From the NCBI GenBank assembly GCA_050952845.1, contig JBMNLP010000001.1, positions 2,294,001-2,358,000 on the forward strand: a stretch of DNA of 64,000 nucleotides. Reading direction: 5' to 3'. Positions 60,383 through 64,000 of this stretch are shown here, one piece after another. Position numbers and translations under genes: made by a program. The DNA is from JAGVSV01 sp050952845. Lineage in GTDB: Bacteria > Bacillota > Clostridia > Christensenellales > Aristaeellaceae. Each line of letters opens with the position of its first letter. The first letter of the stretch is position 1. The notes below the pieces were generated by a model, which worked only from the letters and a program-made list of their open reading frames with translations, did no database searches and was not told the origin of the DNA.

Positions 60383-61156
60383 ATGGAAATGCGAAAAAGT
60401 CGGGTGCTGGAAATGTTAAGGAGCGGGAAGACGGTATTTTCATATAAGGTCAATACGACCGACCCGCGTGTAGTAGAAATAGCTGCCATGAATGGCATTC
60501 CATGTATTTGGACATGCGTTGAACATGTAGCGAATGACTGGAGTGTTATTGAAAAACAGATATATGCGGCAAAAGCATACAATACAGACATACTTGTGCG
60601 GGTAGCCCGGGGAAGTTACAGCGATTATATTCGTCCTCTTGAACTTGACGCATCAGGAATCATGGTACCACATATCATGTCAGCACAGGATGCGCGTAAC
60701 GTTGTACGCGTAACAAGATTTTATCCTATTGGCAGACGCCCTGTGGACGGCGGCAATGCTGATGCCAAATTCGGTATGATACCTCAGGCGGATTATAACA
60801 GACAGGCAAATGCAGAACGTTTTGTCGTTGTACAGATAGAGGATCCGGAGCCTCTTGATGAATTGGATGAAATTGCATCATTGGATGGCATCGACATGCT
60901 CTTTTTTGGACCGGGTGATTTTTCACACAGTATTGGTGTATCAGGACAGCTTGATCATCCAGAAGTTAACCAAGTCCGGAGACTAATTGCGGAAACATGC
61001 AGAAAACACGGGAAGTTTGCAGGCACAGTAGCAACCTGTGGAACGGCAAGAGAATTGGTTGAAATGGGATATCAATTTCTTAATGTTGGAGCTGATGTGG
61101 TTGCTATAACAGAGCAAACAAGACAAATCGGTCGCTTTATAAATGATTTCTCCTGA
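60383..61156 (+). CDS. HpcH/HpaI-family aldolase
   Basis: 257 residues. CVEHVAND (E-H), LVRVARG, VPHIMSAQDA, the metal-binding QIEDPEPLDEL and FFGPGDFSHS give a full HpaI (class II pyruvate aldolase) active site; members cleave 2-keto-3-deoxy sugar acids such as 2-keto-3-deoxy-rhamnonate or 4-hydroxy-2-ketopimelate to pyruvate and an aldehyde. The frame is open to 60350, but ATG 60383 is the in-frame start at an acceptable distance (11 bases) from AGGAGG (60366-60371); ATG 60374 is too close. It belongs to the same AT-rich island as the Lpl transporter. Confidence 0.85.
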   Translation: MEMRKSRVLEMLRSGKTVFSYKVNTTDPRVVEIAAMNGIPCIWTCVEHVANDWSVIEKQIYAAKAYNTDILVRVARGSYSDYIRPLELDASGIMVPHIMSAQDARNVVRVTRFYPIGRRPVDGGNADAKFGMIPQADYNRQANAERFVVVQIEDPEPLDELDEIASLDGIDMLFFGPGDFSHSIGVSGQLDHPEVNQVRRLIAETCRKHGKFAGTVATCGTARELVEMGYQFLNVGADVVAITEQTRQIGRFINDFS

Positions 61157-61352
61157 GCAAATACAAATCGAAAGATGCTTAAAAACACATTCATATAATC
61201 TGTTTATGATTGGTTCAACTGCTCCATATATGTAATCATGTTCATGGCTACAACTTGCGCATTTCACACAGTTGCTGTTCCATAAACTGGTGTTGTCTCT
61301 GTCGCCTATAGCAATGTGTACTGTGGTCAATCCGATTGCAATCGTCACAAAT

Positions 61353-62501
61353 TTACCCCTGCAACCTCTTCCCCATCTCCTTGGGCAATGCCCTATCCTC
61401 ATACGCCGCGCGCAGCGTTTCGCCTACGCCGGGTGCCCAGATGCCATCGCCATCATCAACGATGGGGTGGAAAGTTTCCACATCGGCCAAATCGTGTTGA
61501 AACACCATGTCATTGGATATCATGGACGCCAGGCCGGCTTCGCCCGGGCAGGTCAGCGGTGCGTCTTTCATGACGGCGTCGATCATGGCTTTCAGCTTCA
61601 TCGCCACGCCTTCGTGAGTATAGCCCAACTCCCGCTCTTGCCCGGCGTGGTCGGTCACGGTGACCCGCAGGCCGCCCCGCCCCTCAGCGTATGCCGCGCG
61701 GACGGTGCCTTTTTCGAAGGTATACTCCATCATGGGGTTTTGTTCCTGGGCAGCGCCTGCCACGTGGGATAGATAAATCAGCGCGTCGCAGCCGGCGGGC
61801 AGAGCATACCTTGCCGCGCAGGTATCGAAGGTTTCGATGGGATAGGCGCGGCCCAGCTGTGCCTGGCAGGAAAGCGCGGGCTGTGTTGAAAAGCCCGGCG
61901 TTGTCAGCCACAGCATGTTCATCAGGTAGTGGGCGGTGGCGTTGGTGAGGATGCTGTCGTTCACGGGGGTGCCGTCCGCCAGCGTCCTTTTGCCCGCCCA
62001 CCCGCCGGACCGGGCATAGTAGGCGTGGTTGCGCTGCCAGAGCACCATCGAACGCAACGCCACGGGCTTGCCCAGATTGCCTGCGTCGATTTCCTCTTTC
62101 AGGCGCAGCATGACGGGATCGTAGCACAGCTGAAAACCGATGCCCAGCTTTCTGCCCGCCACCTGTGCCGCCTGAACAACCTCCCGGGCCTGGCTGACGG
62201 TGGCAGTCATGGGCTTTTCCAGCAGCAGGTGGCTGCCGTTTTTCAGGCAAGCCAGCGCGCCCGCGTGGTGCAGCGCGATGGGGGTGGATACGATGGCCAG
62301 GTCAGCCTGTTGTTCGCTGTAAAATGCCTCCATGGTGTCGTACAGAGGGATATCCCGGGCAATGATATCGCCATATACCCTGCTTTGCGCGGCGTAGGGG
62401 TCAACAATGCCCACAAAATCCATCTGCCCAGCCTGCTGTTGCAACAGCTCCTGAGCATACAAGGCCGCATATCCGCCGCAGCCAACAAGCATTACACGCA
62501 T
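61353..62501 (-). CDS. Gfo/Idh/MocA-family oxidoreductase
   Basis: 382 residues. MRVMLVGCGGYAALYAQELL is the nucleotide-binding start, LLEKPMTATVSQA holds the catalytic lysine, and NATAHYLMNMLWL takes the place of the D-x-G-x-H motif (N-A-T-A-H), a variation from the two other family members here. ATG 62501 is used because GGAGG lies 7 bases upstream; upstream in-frame ATG 62507 would be only one base from it. Convergent with the HpaI aldolase, with a consensus promoter at 62534-62562. High GC, so outside the AT-rich island. Substrate unknown. Confidence 0.87.
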   Translation of the reverse strand: MRVMLVGCGGYAALYAQELLQQQAGQMDFVGIVDPYAAQSRVYGDIIARDIPLYDTMEAFYSEQQADLAIVSTPIALHHAGALACLKNGSHLLLEKPMTATVSQAREVVQAAQVAGRKLGIGFQLCYDPVMLRLKEEIDAGNLGKPVALRSMVLWQRNHAYYARSGGWAGKRTLADGTPVNDSILTNATAHYLMNMLWLTTPGFSTQPALSCQAQLGRAYPIETFDTCAARYALPAGCDALIYLSHVAGAAQEQNPMMEYTFEKGTVRAAYAEGRGGLRVTVTDHAGQERELGYTHEGVAMKLKAMIDAVMKDAPLTCPGEAGLASMISNDMVFQHDLADVETFHPIVDDGDGIWAPGVGETLRAAYEDRALPKEMGKRLQG

Positions 62502-62533
62502 ATCCATACCTCCACAGATCATTTTTCACTTTC

Positions 62534-62562
62534 ATTATGATAAACGCCGCAGCGAAAATCAA
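62534..62562 (-). promoter_or_regulatory. Promoter of the 61353 dehydrogenase
   Basis: Minus strand TTGATT (62562-62557), 17 bases, CATAAT (62539-62534). Confidence 0.6.
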
Positions 62563-62606
62563 TGCACTATGATACGCCCACACAGCTTTGTACGCCCTGT
62601 CCCCCA

Positions 62607-63791
62607 TTATTTGGTATCAAGAAAAGCCTTTGCCTTGCGGGCGATGATGATCTCCTCGTTGGTGGCGACAATGTACACACGCACCGGGGCGCCCTGCCGG
62701 GATATCAGGCTGTCGGGCAGGGAAGCGGCGTTATTTTCGCTGTCCAGCGCTACACCCATGAAACCAAGCCCGGCCAGCGCCTTTTCGCGTACACCGGCGC
62801 TATGCTGCCCGATGCCGCCGGCAAAGGCAATCACGTCCACGCCTTCCAGCGCTGCGGCAAAGGCGCCGATCTGCTTTTTTACCTGGTAGCAAAAGGCGTC
62901 CACCGCGGTGGCGGCCTGCACATTGCCATCTTTAGCCATCGCCTCCAGCGCCTGCATGTCACCGGACAAGCCGCCCGACAGCCCCAGCAGCCCGCTTTCC
63001 TGCGCATACATGCGCTGAATGTCATCGAGGCTCATGCCCAGGCTGAGGTGCAGGTACTGGGTCAGGCAGGGGTCAATATCCCCGGTGCGGTTGTTGTGGG
63101 GCAGCCCCGTCTGCATCGACAAGCCGATGGTGGTGTCAACGCCGCGGCAGTTTTTAACAGCCGCCAGCGAGGACGAACCGCCCAGGTGGCAGGAGATCAG
63201 CTTCAAGTCATCCCGCCTTTCCCGTTGTGCTACCCACTGCGCCACATACTCGTGGGAGGCGCCGTGCGCGCCGCGGCGGCGGATGCCCTGATTCACCAGG
63301 CGGAGGGGCAGCGGGTAGAGGTATGCCTCGGGTTCCATGTCGCTGAAAAAGCCCGTTTCAAAGCTGCCCACCAGCGGCACGCCGGGCATCCGGCGGGCAA
63401 ACTGTCGGATGGCGCTGATATAGGGCGGGTTATGAGCAGGCAGCAAGCCATTCAGCTGCGCCATGGCATCCAGCACATCCTCGTTGAGCAGCTGTACGCC
63501 CGTGTACCCCAGCGCCGCCACCGTTTTGAAAGCAACGCAGCCAGGCAGGCTGCCCGGGGGCAAGGCACCTGTTTTTCCCAAAAATGCCAGCATGCTCTCG
63601 ATGGCGGCCGCATAGTCCGGGGCAGGCAGGCTGCTTTCCTCCAGGACATCTCCGGCTTGCTGCCGGCTGGCGCCGCTAGCGCGCGCCACCCCGCTGAACT
63701 GGCCGGAAGCTAACTCCTTCTCAACCTCCCCTAAGTTGTACAAGCGGTATTTCAGCGATGTGCTCCCCACGTTGCAGGCAAGGATCAGCAT
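62607..63791 (-). CDS. Divergent acetate kinase-family protein
   Basis: 394 residues, ASKHA fold. The phosphate-1 motif CNVGSTSLK keeps N7, S10, S12 and K14; GAHGASHEYV holds the catalytic histidine; HNNRTGDIDP keeps the arginine; and a late VATNEEIIIA has the conserved glutamate. However, HLGNG is HLGGS and GIGEN is GIGQH, both in the nucleotide and phosphate loops, so nucleotide or acyl specificity may differ from true AckA. It stands alone with its own promoter and no pta gene. It could be an acetate, propionate or other acyl kinase. ATG 63791 follows GGAGGG. Confidence 0.8.
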   Translation of the reverse strand: MLILACNVGSTSLKYRLYNLGEVEKELASGQFSGVARASGASRQQAGDVLEESSLPAPDYAAAIESMLAFLGKTGALPPGSLPGCVAFKTVAALGYTGVQLLNEDVLDAMAQLNGLLPAHNPPYISAIRQFARRMPGVPLVGSFETGFFSDMEPEAYLYPLPLRLVNQGIRRRGAHGASHEYVAQWVAQRERRDDLKLISCHLGGSSSLAAVKNCRGVDTTIGLSMQTGLPHNNRTGDIDPCLTQYLHLSLGMSLDDIQRMYAQESGLLGLSGGLSGDMQALEAMAKDGNVQAATAVDAFCYQVKKQIGAFAAALEGVDVIAFAGGIGQHSAGVREKALAGLGFMGVALDSENNAASLPDSLISRQGAPVRVYIVATNEEIIIARKAKAFLDTK

Positions 63792-63823
63792 GTGATGTCC
63801 CTCCAATCGCAATGAATGGCTTG

Positions 63824-63852
63824 ATTTTACAGGTTTAGACGGTGTTTGTCTA
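63824..63852 (-). promoter_or_regulatory. Promoter of the acetate kinase-like gene
   Basis: Minus strand TAGACA (63852-63847), 17 bases, TAAAAT (63829-63824). Confidence 0.6.
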
Positions 63853-63868
63853 CGATAGATCCGCTTGC

Positions 63869-63897
63869 TTGACACCCTGCTGCTGCCTATTCATAAT
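63869..63897 (+). promoter_or_regulatory. Promoter of the last, partial gene
   Basis: TTGACA (63869-63874), 17 bases, CATAAT (63892-63897). It is divergent from the acetate kinase promoter. Confidence 0.7.
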
Positions 63898-63959
63898 GAC
63901 TATGCAAGCAAGACTTAGAGCAACAAATCAGAAATGCCACAACACCGGAGGGGTTGACA

Positions 63960-64000
63960 TTGAGCCAGAACAATCGCGCATTGATATTCGTCATATTTGG
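63960..64000 (+). CDS. Start of a gene of unknown product, possibly a membrane protein (partial)
   Basis: TTG 63960 follows GGAGGGG (63946-63952) and opens a frame reading SQNNRALIFVIFG to the window end, which looks like a short polar tail running into a first membrane helix. Too short for family assignment. Confidence 0.5.
   Translation, partial: MSQNNRALIFVIF

Noticed and set aside
60983..61402. 139-codon minus-strand frame with CVKCASC motif between the aldolase and the dehydrogenase
   Set aside because: No start with a ribosome-binding site, overlaps both neighbouring genes, and no family resemblance beyond the chance cysteine cluster.

Overview
The window looks like chromosomal DNA from an anaerobic, moderately high-GC member of the Clostridia, probably a gut-type lineage. 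The grounds are strong Shine-Dalgarno sites with frequent GTG/TTG starts, a T-box leader in front of ileS, Soj/Spo0J-type partition genes, a sensory-type [FeFe]-hydrogenase cluster, BspA-type leucine-rich repeats, many uroporphyrinogen-decarboxylase-like (MtaA-like) proteins, and ABC uptake systems for peptides and sugars. The taxonomic placement is inference; no rRNA or tRNA gene was seen.

Layout. 0-5.4 kb: the 3' end of proC, a flavodoxin-fold reductase, an aldo/keto reductase, a URO-D-like protein, a broken DUF4160/DUF2442/HTH gene, then an oppositely oriented aldo/keto reductase and Gfo/Idh/MocA pair. 5.5-8.7 kb: a tight five-gene operon (DRTGG, RsbW-like ATPase, HydS-like [FeFe]-hydrogenase, DRTGG, PHP) that looks regulatory rather than catalytic. 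8.7-14.2 kb: two more URO-D-like proteins, an IS110 remnant, an aldo/keto reductase, a peroxiredoxin and two copies of a short palindromic repeat family. 14.3-20.2 kb: a complete oligopeptide ABC transporter. 20.5-28.1 kb: a carbohydrate-type ABC transporter with its own ATPase, an MBL-fold hydrolase and a secreted zincin-like protein. 28.1-30.4 kb: an accessory patch bounded by two repeat copies, holding an XRE repressor, a frameshifted divergent XRE gene, a zinc-ribbon peptide and an ImmA-like protein. 30.3-34.2 kb: phosphoesterase, a ParB-like/BMP fusion and a dehydrogenase. 34.3-37.8 kb: a lone winged-helix protein, parB-parA with an unknown upstream gene, and a DMT exporter. 37.9-44.6 kb: two exported proteins, the second a giant (1851 aa) lipoprotein built from BspA-type repeats. 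44.6-55.1 kb: a six-gene minus-strand operon behind an isoleucine T-box (ileS, rpiB-like, tldD, tldE, GH78 rhamnosidase, URO-D-like). 55.1-61.2 kb: an AT-richer island with an Lpl-type sugar transporter lacking an ATPase, a propeller-like protein and an HpaI aldolase. 61.3-64 kb: a third Gfo/Idh/MocA protein, a divergent acetate kinase and the start of a membrane protein.

How the parts fit: the dominant theme is scavenging and breakdown of peptides and plant or host glycans (Opp and sugar ABC systems, GH78 rhamnosidase, sugar isomerase, three Gfo/Idh/MocA and three aldo/keto reductases, an HpaI-type aldolase), with fermentative metabolism (hydrogenase sensor, acetate-kinase-like protein). The less ordinary items are the modular palindromic repeat family, one copy of which supplies the stop codon of a neighbouring gene; the cytosolic ParB-like/BMP fusion; the recently expanded repeat lipoprotein; and the HydS-centred regulatory operon without structural hydrogenase genes.
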